DNA of 64,000 nt from Chitinophagales bacterium. Lineage in GTDB: Bacteria > Bacteroidota > Bacteroidia > Chitinophagales > UBA2359. This document shows, one piece after another, positions 41,811 to 51,224 of the stretch. The DNA is taken from positions 2,914,001-2,978,000 of the forward strand of contig JAWKLZ010000001.1 in assembly GCA_041392475.1 (NCBI GenBank). The letters are read 5' to 3'. The position numbers and the translations under genes were made by a program. A model generated the notes under the pieces. It did not search any database and was not told where the DNA came from. It saw only the letters and a program-made list of their open reading frames with translations. Position 1 is the first letter of the stretch, and every line of letters starts with the position of its first letter.

Positions 41811-43259
41811 AGACTCCAAATACTCCAATAACAGTCTGATTCCATAAGCTGTTGCGCTCCGTTGGCTCGAAAATTCGGAATGTTGGATGATCATCCCTGC
41901 AATATCCAAATGCGCCCAAGCAGGGTGATTGTCTGTAAATATTTCGAGAAATTTGGCGGCAGTAATGGCACCAGCAGTGGGTTTTTCTGAAAAGTTTTTA
42001 GTGTCAGCCACATCCGATTTGAGATCTTTTTTATAGCCATCCCAAAGCGGCATTCTCCAAACACGTTCTCCTACTTTTTCACCTGCTTTAGACAGATTGG
42101 CAGCCAATTCATCGTTGTTGGTAAACATTGCGCCCGTTTCAAAACCCAAAGCCAAGATGCTATTACCCGTCAAAGTAGCAAGGTCAATCATGATTTCAGG
42201 TGCGTAGTTTTTTTGCATATATGCCAAACCATCCGCCAGTATCAAACGCCCTTCTGCATCGGTATCCATGACCTCAATCGTTTTGCCACTATAAGAACCA
42301 ATAACATCGCCAGGTTGAATAGATAATGCATCCACACAGTTGTCCGTACTCGGCACAATACCAATCAGGTGAATGGGTAATTGCAGTTTTGCAGCCACCT
42401 CCATGACACCGAATACAACCGAAGACCCGCCCATGTCGCTTTTCATATAAGGCATGGATTGTGAATTTTTGATAGAAAGACCTCCCGTATCATAGGTCAC
42501 ACCTTTTCCGACCAGACCAATTTTCTTCAATTCACCTTCACTGTGTTTCGGTTTGTATTCCATGATGATGAATCGAGGCGGCAATTCACTCCCTCTATTG
42601 ACGGCCATCAAAGCATGTAAACCAACCATCTGACATTGTTCTTTGTCGAATACCGTCACTTCAAAACCGTATTTTCTACCCGATGCAATAGCCCAATTTG
42701 CCAAATATTCGGGGGTGATTCTGCTCGCCACACCATTCACCAAATCCATGATTTCCAACTGTGTATCTGCAATGGCTTCCGCTCGATTACCTATACTTGG
42801 GCTGTACTCATAATCGGTATAAATGGTGATACTTGCATCTTCTGCCACTATCGGATAGTCCTTCTGTTCATCCGTTCGGTACAAGCCAATATCATACGTT
42901 CCCAGTTTAATTCCATTGAGACCTGCTTCGATTGCCATTGCAGGTTCTGCGCTTTCATTGCCGTATTTGAAGCTGATTCCAATGTCTTTGGGGAGTTTGC
43001 TTTTGAAGCGATGGGTAAAACTTTGAAAGGCATTTACAATAGTCGAAAAAGTAGGTTTTTCACCCAAACCTAACAAATACAGTCTTTTAACATCTGCTTG
43101 TCCTGCAATGTACAAAGGCAATGTTTCTTTTGCATTGGCAGTAAAATCGTTTTGCAGCATCTCTACTTCAATATGTGTGATGCGGGCTATTTCTGCTAAA
43201 CAGATCTCTCTATTTTCTTTGCTTATCGGTACAATAACTGCTTGAGTTTGATCTTGCAT
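41805..43259 (-). CDS. pepA: Leucyl aminopeptidase (M17)
   Basis: 484 aa cytoplasmic metallo-exopeptidase. C-terminal catalytic domain with all M17 signatures: VGKGVTYDTGGLSIK (metal-binding Lys and Asp), MPYMKSDMGGSS (second Asp and Lys), and DTDAEGRLILADGLAY, the family fingerprint (N/D-TDAEGRL) with the Asp/Glu ligands and active-site Arg. The N-terminal ~170 residues are the regulatory/hexamer domain, poorly conserved as usual. It releases N-terminal amino acids, preferably Leu, using two Zn or Mn ions. Alone on its strand; not obviously linked to neighbours. Confidence 0.95.
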   Translation of the reverse strand: MQDQTQAVIVPISKENREICLAEIARITHIEVEMLQNDFTANAKETLPLYIAGQADVKRLYLLGLGEKPTFSTIVNAFQSFTHRFKSKLPKDIGISFKYGNESAEPAMAIEAGLNGIKLGTYDIGLYRTDEQKDYPIVAEDASITIYTDYEYSPSIGNRAEAIADTQLEIMDLVNGVASRITPEYLANWAIASGRKYGFEVTVFDKEQCQMVGLHALMAVNRGSELPPRFIIMEYKPKHSEGELKKIGLVGKGVTYDTGGLSIKNSQSMPYMKSDMGGSSVVFGVMEVAAKLQLPIHLIGIVPSTDNCVDALSIQPGDVIGSYSGKTIEVMDTDAEGRLILADGLAYMQKNYAPEIMIDLATLTGNSILALGFETGAMFTNNDELAANLSKAGEKVGERVWRMPLWDGYKKDLKSDVADTKNFSEKPTAGAITAAKFLEIFTDNHPAWAHLDIAGMIIQHSEFSSQRSATAYGIRLLLEYLESL

Positions 43260-43295
43260 TTTTTTTGTATTAGGGTGTTGATATTTTTAGCTATT

Positions 43296-43402
43296 ACAGC
43301 ATAAACCAGATAAGTGGCAATTTATTTTTTTCGCACGAATAAATGATAATCAATGATTTGAAAAATTAATCGCCAGTCACTAATTTACTAATCACTATAC
43401 TA
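43296..43402. repeat. ~107-bp 3'-flank repeat, copy 1
   Basis: Similar over its full length (by eye about 70%) to 44792-44896. Shared blocks: ACAGCATAA, AATAA, CAGTCACTAATT, AATCACT, TACTA. In both cases it stands immediately downstream of the stop codon of a leftward gene. Confidence 0.6.
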
Positions 43403-43404
43403 TT

Positions 43405-44553
43405 TTAATTTCCAAACAACCATTCAATTGCTTTTGGGAACTCTTTGCCCCAGCGTTCTTCGTTGTGATGGCCCTCCATATCTGTTGCGAGCAGAACTTG
43501 CAGGTTTTTCACATTTTCACGGTTCCAGTCAAAAGATTCCTTCAATCGGTGAATATTGTTGAGCATGTAATCACTTTCCTTGCCTCCGCCGTACAGGTAA
43601 ATTTTGGAGTCAGTTTGTGGCAAAAAAGTAGTTGCATCAAGGTAGGCAGCAGGAGCAATCCAAAGTGAAGGCGAAAAAACCAGTGCTTTTCCGAATACTT
43701 CTGGACGATTCAGTATGCCATACAAACTTACCAAACCACCCAGAGAACTCCCTCCTATACCTGTATTTTCTCTCGAAGGCAAGGTGCGGTAACGCTCATC
43801 AATGTAGGGTTTTAGGTAATTAGCTACGAACTTGATGTACTTGATTCCTTCTTGTTGTTTTTCTTTATTCACAATAGGATTGAAGTCTATCAATCGGTGC
43901 TGCCCCGCATGTTCAATAGCTACAACAATGACTCCTCCCTTACCTTTTTCGGACAATACGGAGAGAGTTTTGTCAATTGCCCAGTTTCCAAAAGGGGCAT
44001 GTTCGTCAAACAAATTTTGAGCATCGTGAAGATAAATAACGGGGTAATATTGTTTGGTTTGGTGGTAGTTGTGCGGTAAAACAATCCATATTTTGCGTTT
44101 TCTTCGCAATTGAGGAATGTCCTCTCCTTCTGTCACCAACTCTATTTGAGGGAGGTATTGAGGATTGTAAGCGATGCCTTCTTTTTTCCAGCGTGGCACC
44201 TTGTCTTTCACTACTCCTTTGTTTGCCTCCACCGTTCGATGATGCGTATCGCATCCAAATTCATCTGCTTCCACATCTTTCCATGTACCTTTCACATACT
44301 TATACTGCAAAGGTTTGGGCAATGTGGTATTTTCTTCAAAAACATAGTGATACGCTCCATACCCTATTTTTGTCATTTGATAAGTGGCCTCCCCTACCCT
44401 CCAATCATTGAAGTTTCCAGTGAGATATACTGCACGGTCATCGTCTTGTGCAGTTGTCAGTTCAAAAGTTAAAGTATTCATATTGGCTTCCTGAAATTTG
44501 AGAGAATCGTATTCTTCTTTCCAATTCATTATCTGCTGCAATTGGTGAATCAA
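43405..44553 (-). CDS. Esterase D-like hydrolase with N-terminal CBM48/AMPK-type domain
   Basis: 382 aa; starts at 44529 or 44481 are also possible. Residues ~25-110 look like a glycogen-binding/CBM48-like beta-sandwich (FELTTAQDDDRAVYLTGNFNDW … YHYVFEE … YKYVKGTW). Residues ~135-380 form an alpha/beta hydrolase of the Esterase D/enterochelin-esterase family: VIYLHDAQNLFDEH, GVIVVAIEH, nucleophile Ser270 in GIGGSSLGG, and LVFSPSLWIA. No signal peptide, so cytoplasmic. It may hydrolyse an acyl or siderophore ester, or an acetyl-sugar; the CBM-like domain leans to carbohydrate. Catalytic Asp and His are probably the late GGGKESD and EGHHNEERW. Confidence 0.85.
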   Translation of the reverse strand: MIHQLQQIMNWKEEYDSLKFQEANMNTLTFELTTAQDDDRAVYLTGNFNDWRVGEATYQMTKIGYGAYHYVFEENTTLPKPLQYKYVKGTWKDVEADEFGCDTHHRTVEANKGVVKDKVPRWKKEGIAYNPQYLPQIELVTEGEDIPQLRRKRKIWIVLPHNYHQTKQYYPVIYLHDAQNLFDEHAPFGNWAIDKTLSVLSEKGKGGVIVVAIEHAGQHRLIDFNPIVNKEKQQEGIKYIKFVANYLKPYIDERYRTLPSRENTGIGGSSLGGLVSLYGILNRPEVFGKALVFSPSLWIAPAAYLDATTFLPQTDSKIYLYGGGKESDYMLNNIHRLKESFDWNRENVKNLQVLLATDMEGHHNEERWGKEFPKAIEWLFGN

Positions 44554-44791
44554 AGAAATATACTATCAATTCTGGTGAATAACAGCACTTTTTTTTTGAT
44601 AAAGGGTGCAAAGATAACATAGTTTTGAAGAAAGCCCTTGTTAAATAAAAATTAGAACGACAATGAAAACATAATAAAATTCTGATTATCAATTTTTTAC
44701 TTAACAAAAAACAACTTTTATAAACCATGAAAATTACATAAACTTCCTATCTTTTGATTGCTTCAAAGATGGGGTAAAGTTGGGTTATAGT
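44554..44791. other. Leader region of the esterase gene
   Basis: AT-rich spacer. On the minus strand TATCTTTG (44616-44609) fits a Bacteroidota -7 box for the esterase, but no TTG stands 19-23 bp upstream. No other structure noticed until the repeat at 44792. Confidence 0.4.
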
Positions 44792-44896
44792 ACAGCATAA
44801 GCCAAATAAGAGACAACTTGTTTTTTGCACAAAGAACTGATAACTAATGTTTTTAGAAACTAATAACCAGTCACTAATTCACAAATCACTGTACTA
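44792..44896. repeat. ~105-bp 3'-flank repeat, copy 2
   Basis: Pairs with 43296-43402 (see there). The right end includes the stop codon of the membrane-protein gene (44894-44896). On the minus strand it reads as related ATTAGTGA/GTTATTAG-type words. Confidence 0.6.
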
Positions 44897-45460
44897 GCTT
44901 ACATTATCCATAACTTTTGATAGATAAAACCCTATGCCTGCTTGCCAATAGAGGTAGATTCCCAGTCCTACGATGCCTGCAATTTTGCCAATGGATTTGG
45001 CTTCTTCGGGAGATTGAAATAGCATGAAAAAAGGAATGGCTGCAATCAATCCAATGATTGCACCTGCTACAAGGCTTTGAGTCAAAGGGATGGGATGTAA
45101 GAGGAAGTGAACCAACAACATCATCACAAAACCTCCGATACCACTTGCTATCACTATCGGAAGCGTAAAAGTTGAGCCTCTTGAGATGGCTCCAAATACC
45201 AATCCCATGTAGAGAAATCCACTGAGGAGGATGAAGATAGTTTTTTTAACCACTACAACCGAGGGCAATGCCAAACTTAGAGCCAAACCAAATAAGAAAC
45301 CAGGTACGATCATTCCCAAGATAAAAAGCATAGTCGTGCCGGGGCTGCTGATATTGTTGATATTTCGACTCCCTTCTTCGGGTCTTAATAACAGCAGAAG
45401 GAGAAATGCGACTACCATCAAGGTTCCGCTAAAAAGAGTATTTCTGAAGATTGGATTCAT
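44894..45460 (-). CDS. Unknown integral membrane protein
   Basis: 188 aa with about six membrane helices: LMVVAFLLLLLL, MLFILGMIVPGFLFGLAL, TIFILLSGFLYMGLVFGA, IVIASGIGGFVMMLLVHFLL, LVAGAIIGLIAAIPFFMLF and IAGIVGLGIYLYWQAGIGFYL. Charged residues are confined to loops. No signature of a known transporter or enzyme. Stands alone between two leftward genes, with a terminator between it and the DUF4139 gene upstream. Function unknown. Confidence 0.78.
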   Translation of the reverse strand: MNPIFRNTLFSGTLMVVAFLLLLLLRPEEGSRNINNISSPGTTMLFILGMIVPGFLFGLALSLALPSVVVVKKTIFILLSGFLYMGLVFGAISRGSTFTLPIVIASGIGGFVMMLLVHFLLHPIPLTQSLVAGAIIGLIAAIPFFMLFQSPEEAKSIGKIAGIVGLGIYLYWQAGIGFYLSKVMDNVS

Positions 45461-45484
45461 AGTGATTGAAGGTTTTGTTTAAAG

Positions 45485-45518
45485 TAAAAAAAGGCTATGC
45501 CCATTGTAGGATAGCCTT
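45485..45518 (-). terminator. Terminator of the DUF4139 gene
   Basis: AAGGCTAT (45491-45498) pairs with ATAGCCTT (45511-45518) across a 12-base loop. On the minus strand T7 follows the hairpin. Confidence 0.85.
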
Positions 45519-45582
45519 CAAGAAATTCCAAAATTAAGCACCTAAAGATAGTATATTTTGAGCAGAATGTCAATAGACATCT

Positions 45583-47259
45583 TTAATTTACATTGTTCCA
45601 ATACCGCCAAACCAAAGGTGAACCAGCAGGAGCAGTCTTGTCGTTTTTGTCATCTTTGTCTTTCGATTTATCCTTTGACTCTTTCCTTTTTGAATACTCC
45701 AAGGCGTAGCTAAAAGGAATGATGCGGTTTTCGCCCCTATCCAAATCACACCTCCAACTCATTGTGCCTTCTACATAGTCCATTTGGGCAAGCGACAGGT
45801 CAATCATATCAATCTTAGCATCGGGATTCAATATATTGGGCAATTGATCTTGTATCTTAATTTTGATAGGCACACTCATTGTATTGTTTACCACAATTTC
45901 ATACATCTGTGTTTCCTTTATTCCATTACCCATAAATTTACTTTCCTTGTCACTTTTCACCAAATTGCGGCTAACCAACACACGACTATCTTTGCCGAGG
46001 TTAAGATTCAACGTACCATTGATACCTGTTCGGTCAATCTCTATCTGTCCGAGGTAAGTATCTTTGAAGTACAACTTTCCGACTCCTTCAATGATTCCCA
46101 ATTCTGAAAGATCCTCTACTTTTGCCATCAAAAAAGCCTCTTCTTCCAAAATCGGCATTCCGTAGTATTCATAATTCGTTTTTAATTCAAAATCAGATAC
46201 ATCTATCAGATAAGTTTCGCCGTCAGCAGGAATATAATACTCAACAGAAGTGTAAAATTTTCGCATATTGATGGTAGGTTGTCCGTCAATAGGAAGATTG
46301 TCAGAAAGTTGCACATACAATTCTTCCATATCATAGTTGTCATAATCATCTTCCATTGTATCTTCAACAGACACTACTTTTCCTTTCGCTTCGCTATACG
46401 GCTCATTACTAATACTCGCCTGAATCATTTCTTCCTCATCTGGAACCCACCTTTTCACTTTGGGGCGGGCTGTTGAAAAAATCAAATTGACATCTTCCCA
46501 AGCAATGCCTGTATCGTTGATGAGTTGTGCTTGAAATTTCATGTCAATGGGCTTCAATATGTCTGCGGCATGAAGCGTATAGACAGGAAGCCATCCAGCA
46601 TCTGCCACCAAATAAGAAATACTCAAGGTTTGTTGAACGGCTTTTGGTGATTGAATAGTGACAATCAATTCAGTTTGAGGAGCAGTCGATTGTTCCTTCA
46701 TTGCCTGCAAGCGTGCTTGCAAAGTATAGATGAGGTTTTTTTGTTCATCCACCAACTTTTCGGTTTGCGAAAGCTTGCGGTTGGTCATGTGGATGCGGTG
46801 ACGGTAAATGCTTGCTGTTTGTAGCAGTTCTTTGATACTACCTGTCGCATTGCTCGCTTTTTTGAGCAGTTCTTTTTCTTGAACATAGGCATCATGGTCA
46901 TTCTCTAATTCTATCTGCTGATCTTTGAAAACCGCTAGAGAATCCTCCAAGGCTTCAATTTGTTTTCGATCATAACTTCTGATAGCATTGTTTACCTCAG
47001 CATTCGTACCAATAATTTTGATACCTTCACCTTCTATTTTCAACTGCAAGCTTTCTTGATCCATTTTTGCAGACAAATCCTGAACCACAATGCGGTTAGT
47101 GCCTTCCTTAAGCTGGACATTGATAGACCGAAAAATTTCGGCAGAATTTAGGTGTACGACAACGGAGTCGATAGGCGGGAAAAGATTCTTTTGGGGATTT
47201 TTGGCATATACTTCCCCACATAGCCATACTAAACTTACAAGAAGTAGTACTTTGTTCAT
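45583..47259 (-). CDS. MuiA/DUF4139-family exported protein
   Basis: 558 aa. Signal peptide (1-19, ending EVYA), an N-terminal beta domain of the DUF4140 type (about 30-125, VVHLNSAEIFRSINVQLKEGTNRIVVQDLS), a coiled-coil hairpin (about 100-200, with EALEDSLAVFKDQQIELEN and YTLQARLQAMKEQ), then the beta-rich DUF4139 domain (about 205-535, SYLVADAGWLPVYTLHA, AQLINDTGIAWEDVNLIFSTARP, RVLVSRNLVKSDKE). The C-terminus is Lys/Asp-rich (KDKSKDKDDKNDK). The family was named for mucoidy inhibition in Gram-negatives; its biochemical activity is unknown. Its own Bacteroidota-type promoter stands at 47357-47324. Confidence 0.9.
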   Translation of the reverse strand: MNKVLLLVSLVWLCGEVYAKNPQKNLFPPIDSVVVHLNSAEIFRSINVQLKEGTNRIVVQDLSAKMDQESLQLKIEGEGIKIIGTNAEVNNAIRSYDRKQIEALEDSLAVFKDQQIELENDHDAYVQEKELLKKASNATGSIKELLQTASIYRHRIHMTNRKLSQTEKLVDEQKNLIYTLQARLQAMKEQSTAPQTELIVTIQSPKAVQQTLSISYLVADAGWLPVYTLHAADILKPIDMKFQAQLINDTGIAWEDVNLIFSTARPKVKRWVPDEEEMIQASISNEPYSEAKGKVVSVEDTMEDDYDNYDMEELYVQLSDNLPIDGQPTINMRKFYTSVEYYIPADGETYLIDVSDFELKTNYEYYGMPILEEEAFLMAKVEDLSELGIIEGVGKLYFKDTYLGQIEIDRTGINGTLNLNLGKDSRVLVSRNLVKSDKESKFMGNGIKETQMYEIVVNNTMSVPIKIKIQDQLPNILNPDAKIDMIDLSLAQMDYVEGTMSWRCDLDRGENRIIPFSYALEYSKRKESKDKSKDKDDKNDKTAPAGSPLVWRYWNNVN

Positions 47260-47323
47260 GACTTTAGGTTTTATTATTTCGTGGAATTTTTTTAAAAAAA
47301 CTGGTGGTTGCTGCTAAATTAAG

Positions 47324-47357
47324 CAAAAATAAAGCCGAATCATAAATAAATTGACAA
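47324..47357 (-). promoter_or_regulatory. Bacteroidota-type promoter of the DUF4139 gene
   Basis: On the minus strand TTG (47357-47355), a 23-bp spacer and TATTTTTG (47331-47324), with the ATG 65 bp further on. The spacer is at the long end of the allowed range. Confidence 0.5.
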
Positions 47358-47522
47358 TTTTGTGACAAACATGACTAAGTAAAATTAGCACTGCCTTCGA
47401 TTTTCATAATTTTTTTATACAAAAAATTTAATCCCATTGAAGAATTTTTAATTAAAAATAATTTCTAATAAATATATTATAAGATATGTTTAAATTTAAT
47501 AACTAAATATATAAATTAAAAA

Positions 47523-48662
47523 ATGACCTGTGCTTTCCCTTACAATACTTCATTTACACTTCAATGTCTTGAACTTATACTGCTGGATTTGCCACAAAAA
47601 GAACAATTCGTATCAGGGATAGGCAAGCGCACTTCTCGAAAAACACTCATCGTCAAATGGCAAGACAAAGAAGGGCGAATTGGATATGGAGAATGTTCTT
47701 GCCGCCCCGACCCCTACTACTCTTCCGAATTTTTGGATGGAGTGGTTTTGATGATTCAAAAGTTTATCATCCCTCAACTTCAATCCACGCAAACCTACAA
47801 CAATGTCTTGACCCTACTTCAAAAAATCAGAGGCTGGAACTTTGCCAAATCAGCCATTGAAGCGGCTGCCTATCAGGTATTGCAGCAACAAACAAACCAT
47901 TCTTTGTTTGATACATTGCACACAAAACCCATCTCCAAAATTCCTTCGGGTATTTCTATGGGCATTTACACCGATAAGCACGAAATGAAAGAAGCGGTCG
48001 AAAAAAACATTGCAGCAGGCTATCGCCGCCTCAAATTCAAAATTTCACCGAATACCGACACAGATCTTTTTGATTTTGTCAATCCTTTGCTGTTTGACTC
48101 TGGGTCGGTCATTAGTTTTGATGCCAATGGTAGCTTTTCTCACAAGGATTTGGACAAATTTGCATACTTCGCCGACACTTATAATACAGTTATTGAACAA
48201 CCTTTTTCACCCAGTCGCTTTGATATCTATTTAGCTGCAAAAGAGAGATTTCCAAACTTACAGGTGTGTTTTGATGAAGAAGTGAAAAGCATGGGTGATG
48301 TGATAAAACTGCATCAACTGGGCGTATTGGCCGAACTCAATTTGAAGGTAGGAAGAGTCGGAGGCATCACCAACAGCATCGAAATACTGCAATATTGCCA
48401 CCAACATCAGATTCCCTGTTGGATTGGCGGAATGTTTGAAACGGGTATCGGTCGTTTGCTCAACCTTCAATTTGCCTCTTATCTGCCCGATGCTGTTGCC
48501 CACGATTTGAGTCCTTCGGCTCGCTATTTTATTGAAGACATCATTGACCCTCCTGTTGTGATGCAAAAGGGTTATATTGATATAGTTGAAGCAAAAAAAT
48601 GTGAAATCATACCCGAATTGTTACAAAAATTTACTATATATCAGCAAGAATATAAATGGTAG
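47523..48662 (+). CDS. Enolase-superfamily racemase / o-succinylbenzoate synthase-like enzyme
   Basis: 379 aa, cytoplasmic. Muconate-lactonising subgroup fold: capping domain (1-140) then barrel. All catalytic positions are visible: KFK with Lys171/Lys173, metal ligands Asp200 (SFDANGSF), Glu225 (VIEQPF) and Asp251 (CFDEEV), and Lys275 (LNLKVGRVGG). The GGMFETGIGRLLNLQFA segment near the end is typical of the OSBS/N-succinylamino-acid racemase group rather than dipeptide epimerases. It may make o-succinylbenzoate for menaquinone or racemise N-acyl amino acids. The deacylase gene 85 bp downstream favours the second; no other men genes are near. Confidence 0.88.
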   Translation: MTCAFPYNTSFTLQCLELILLDLPQKEQFVSGIGKRTSRKTLIVKWQDKEGRIGYGECSCRPDPYYSSEFLDGVVLMIQKFIIPQLQSTQTYNNVLTLLQKIRGWNFAKSAIEAAAYQVLQQQTNHSLFDTLHTKPISKIPSGISMGIYTDKHEMKEAVEKNIAAGYRRLKFKISPNTDTDLFDFVNPLLFDSGSVISFDANGSFSHKDLDKFAYFADTYNTVIEQPFSPSRFDIYLAAKERFPNLQVCFDEEVKSMGDVIKLHQLGVLAELNLKVGRVGGITNSIEILQYCHQHQIPCWIGGMFETGIGRLLNLQFASYLPDAVAHDLSPSARYFIEDIIDPPVVMQKGYIDIVEAKKCEIIPELLQKFTIYQQEYKW

Positions 48663-48747
48663 GAGAGTAAACTGATCACACTTTATTTTCCCTGATTCTT
48701 CTTTTTACAAAGCTTTCTTAATCAATTAAATAATAATACATATAAAA

Positions 48748-50322
48748 ATGTTCGACTTTTTAATCACCAACACTACCGTTTGCACAGGTTTATTAAACAA
48801 AGCAAAAAAAGCGGATGTTGGTATCCAAAACGGAAAAATTGAAGTAATCCTTGAAGAAAGCAGTGAAGGTTTTGGAAAATTAACTGCAAAACAAGTCATT
48901 GACGGAAAGGATTTGATATTGACTCCAGGTTTCATAGACCCACATGCTTCAACGGGTTTTGGATATTTTTTTCCCAATGCTGCCGACCACAAACTTTTTC
49001 AAGGCATCACCACCGAAATATTCGGCAATTGCGGCACTTCTCCTGCACCTATCGGCAAACATCTAATGTCCACCATGAACAGTTTGTCAGAGGACATTGG
49101 TTTTCCTTTTGACTGGCAATCTACCACTGAATACTTCAATAGGATTCAAAACAAACTGCAATTCAATATCGGCACTTTGGTTGGACATAGCACTTTGCGG
49201 GCGGGCAATATGGATGACTGGAACGAATTGAAACCGCATCAATTGACTGCAATGAAAACAGCTTTGACGACTGCAATGGATGAAGGAGCTTTGGGGCTTT
49301 CTACGGGACTGATTTATGCACCTGGCTGTTTTGCTGCAATGGATGAAATCATAGAATTGGTGCGAATCGTGGCAGAGAAAGGTGGTGTATATGCTTCACA
49401 CATCCGCAATGAACGGGACAAATTGGAGGATGCAATAACGGAGGCTTTGACAATTGGTAAACAGGCTAATATTCCTGTATTGATTAGCCATTTGAAGGCA
49501 GCGGAACGAGAAAATTGGGGTAAAATACCGAAGGTTTTGCAGCAAATTGAAGCCTACAATGCTGAAAATATTTTACAAGCAACAGTAGATGTATATCCCT
49601 ACACAGCTGTTTCGACCAAACTTAGAGCTTTTGTACCTAAGTATATTTTGCAGGATGGCATTGCAGCCGTTGCCCAAAAAGTGCAACAGCCAAGCGTAGT
49701 AGCGGACATTGCGGCTTGGATTCGATTGAAGGATTACGATTTGACCCAAATGCTGATTATTTCAGATGAGTTTGAACAATACTACGGCAAAACGGTTGCT
49801 CAAATTGCAGCCGAACAAAATCTCAGTCTTGCCGAAACGATTGCACAGATTTTGACCAAAAGTACCGAAACTTGGATTGTCTATCATTGCATCCATCAAG
49901 AGGACATTGACACGGCTATCAACTGGCACAAAGCCATGATTTGCACCGACTCATGGAGTTATCCTATCAATGCTCCCAAGTCTATCGGGCAGCCTCACCC
50001 CCGTTCTTATGGAGCTTTCACGACCTATCTCGAACGGTATGTTTTGCAGCAAAAAACGCTTTCGTGGGAGGAGGCGATTCACAAGATTACCTATTTGCCT
50101 GCTCAGTTTTTCAAACTCGAAAAACGGGGGCAAGTCAAGGAGGGTTTTCATGCAGATTTGGTGCTATTGAATCCCAAAACCTTGAAAGCCAATGCGACTT
50201 ATTTGAATCCTCGTCAGTTGTCTTCGGGGGTAGAGCATCTTTGGGTGAATGGTCAATTGACGATTCACCAAGGGAAAATTTTGGACACTTATGCGGGAGA
50301 GGTGTTGAAGCATCGGGTTTGA
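48748..50322 (+). CDS. N-acyl-D-amino-acid deacylase-like amidohydrolase with altered HxH motif
   Basis: 524 aa of the D-aminoacylase/amidohydrolase family, which hydrolyses N-acyl-D-amino acids. Present: Cys95 in FGNCGTSPAP, His218 in VYASHIRNE, His248 in VLISHLKAAER and Asp401 in ICTDSW, at the places of the metal ligands and catalytic Asp of characterised D-aminoacylases. The classical HxH after the first strand is His66-Ala-Ser68 (PGFIDPHASTGFGY), so the second His is lost. The family's tightly bound Cys/His/His zinc site should remain; the second metal site may not. Gene pair with the racemase-like enzyme upstream suggests salvage of N-acyl-D-amino acids. No signal peptide. Confidence 0.88.
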   Translation: MFDFLITNTTVCTGLLNKAKKADVGIQNGKIEVILEESSEGFGKLTAKQVIDGKDLILTPGFIDPHASTGFGYFFPNAADHKLFQGITTEIFGNCGTSPAPIGKHLMSTMNSLSEDIGFPFDWQSTTEYFNRIQNKLQFNIGTLVGHSTLRAGNMDDWNELKPHQLTAMKTALTTAMDEGALGLSTGLIYAPGCFAAMDEIIELVRIVAEKGGVYASHIRNERDKLEDAITEALTIGKQANIPVLISHLKAAERENWGKIPKVLQQIEAYNAENILQATVDVYPYTAVSTKLRAFVPKYILQDGIAAVAQKVQQPSVVADIAAWIRLKDYDLTQMLIISDEFEQYYGKTVAQIAAEQNLSLAETIAQILTKSTETWIVYHCIHQEDIDTAINWHKAMICTDSWSYPINAPKSIGQPHPRSYGAFTTYLERYVLQQKTLSWEEAIHKITYLPAQFFKLEKRGQVKEGFHADLVLLNPKTLKANATYLNPRQLSSGVEHLWVNGQLTIHQGKILDTYAGEVLKHRV

Positions 50323-50448
50323 ATCGCAGATTTTTTGGATAGCGCAGATTACACAGGTTTTTATAAACTCTCATACATCCCCGATGAAAAATCGGGATTT
50401 CGCTATCGCTCAACACATTAACACATCAAAATTTAAACACAAATCAAA

Positions 50449-51189
50449 ATGCTTTTAGAAAAAAATGTACTACCAAAATCTTTAGAAAACTTAGTAAACA
50501 TCCTTACAGATGCACTCAATCTGTACGGAAAAATCACCCCAAAACTCGCTAAAAAATTGGTTGTCAAAGCCAATGTGCAAGTCAAAGACATGATGCGTTA
50601 TGCGGCTTTTGACCACCCAACAGTTGATTGTTATGGACGAAAGTTGGTCTATGAGGACGACCATTTTGAAGTGATGGTAATGTCTTGGAATCCTCGTGAT
50701 TATTCTTCTATCCACAATCACGGTCACACCGAATGGGGTGTAGTTCAAGTATTTGGAAATACCCACCATTTGGTATATCAATTAAAAGGCAATGAGTTAT
50801 CATTTGCGAAAAAGGAGATTTTACCGAAAGGAGCAGCGATAAAGGTGAACAATGCTTTTATCCATCAAATGGGCAATGCTACGACTGAACCCTACTTAAC
50901 GCTACATGTGTATGGTTCTAATCACGCACAAAAAGCGATTACGGCGGATGCCAAAAATTTTGATTTGGAATTGGATAGAATTGCCCATACTTCAGGTGGT
51001 GCATTCTTCAATTTGCCCGATGAAAAAATATATGATATCGAAGAAGGAGTTGAACCAACTCGTGAGGTGTTTATGCAATATGCCTACTTGTTGATGGATT
51101 ACTACAATCGCCAAGAATTGACAGACGAAATTGCAGGATTGAAGCGGGATTTATTGAAGAAGATGGAAACAGTAGTGATTAGCAATTAA
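50449..51189 (+). CDS. Cysteine dioxygenase-like cupin
   Basis: 246 aa. Cupin fold of the cysteine dioxygenase type I group. The iron ligands are His89 and His91 in YSSIHNHGHTEWGVVQVF and probably His139 in NAFIHQMGN. Such enzymes add O2 to cysteine (giving cysteine sulphinate) or to related thiols. Flanking regions are longer than in short CDOs: ~75 N-terminal residues and ~75 C-terminal residues, largely helical (REVFMQYAYLLMDYYNRQEL). Bacterial thiol dioxygenases differ in substrate, so cysteine is probable but not certain. 126 bp after the deacylase gene; could share its transcript. A hairpin follows at 51225. Confidence 0.85.
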   Translation: MLLEKNVLPKSLENLVNILTDALNLYGKITPKLAKKLVVKANVQVKDMMRYAAFDHPTVDCYGRKLVYEDDHFEVMVMSWNPRDYSSIHNHGHTEWGVVQVFGNTHHLVYQLKGNELSFAKKEILPKGAAIKVNNAFIHQMGNATTEPYLTLHVYGSNHAQKAITADAKNFDLELDRIAHTSGGAFFNLPDEKIYDIEEGVEPTREVFMQYAYLLMDYYNRQELTDEIAGLKRDLLKKMETVVISN

Positions 51190-51224
51190 TAATCAGACGC
51201 TTACGATTGATTTTTAAAACAAAA

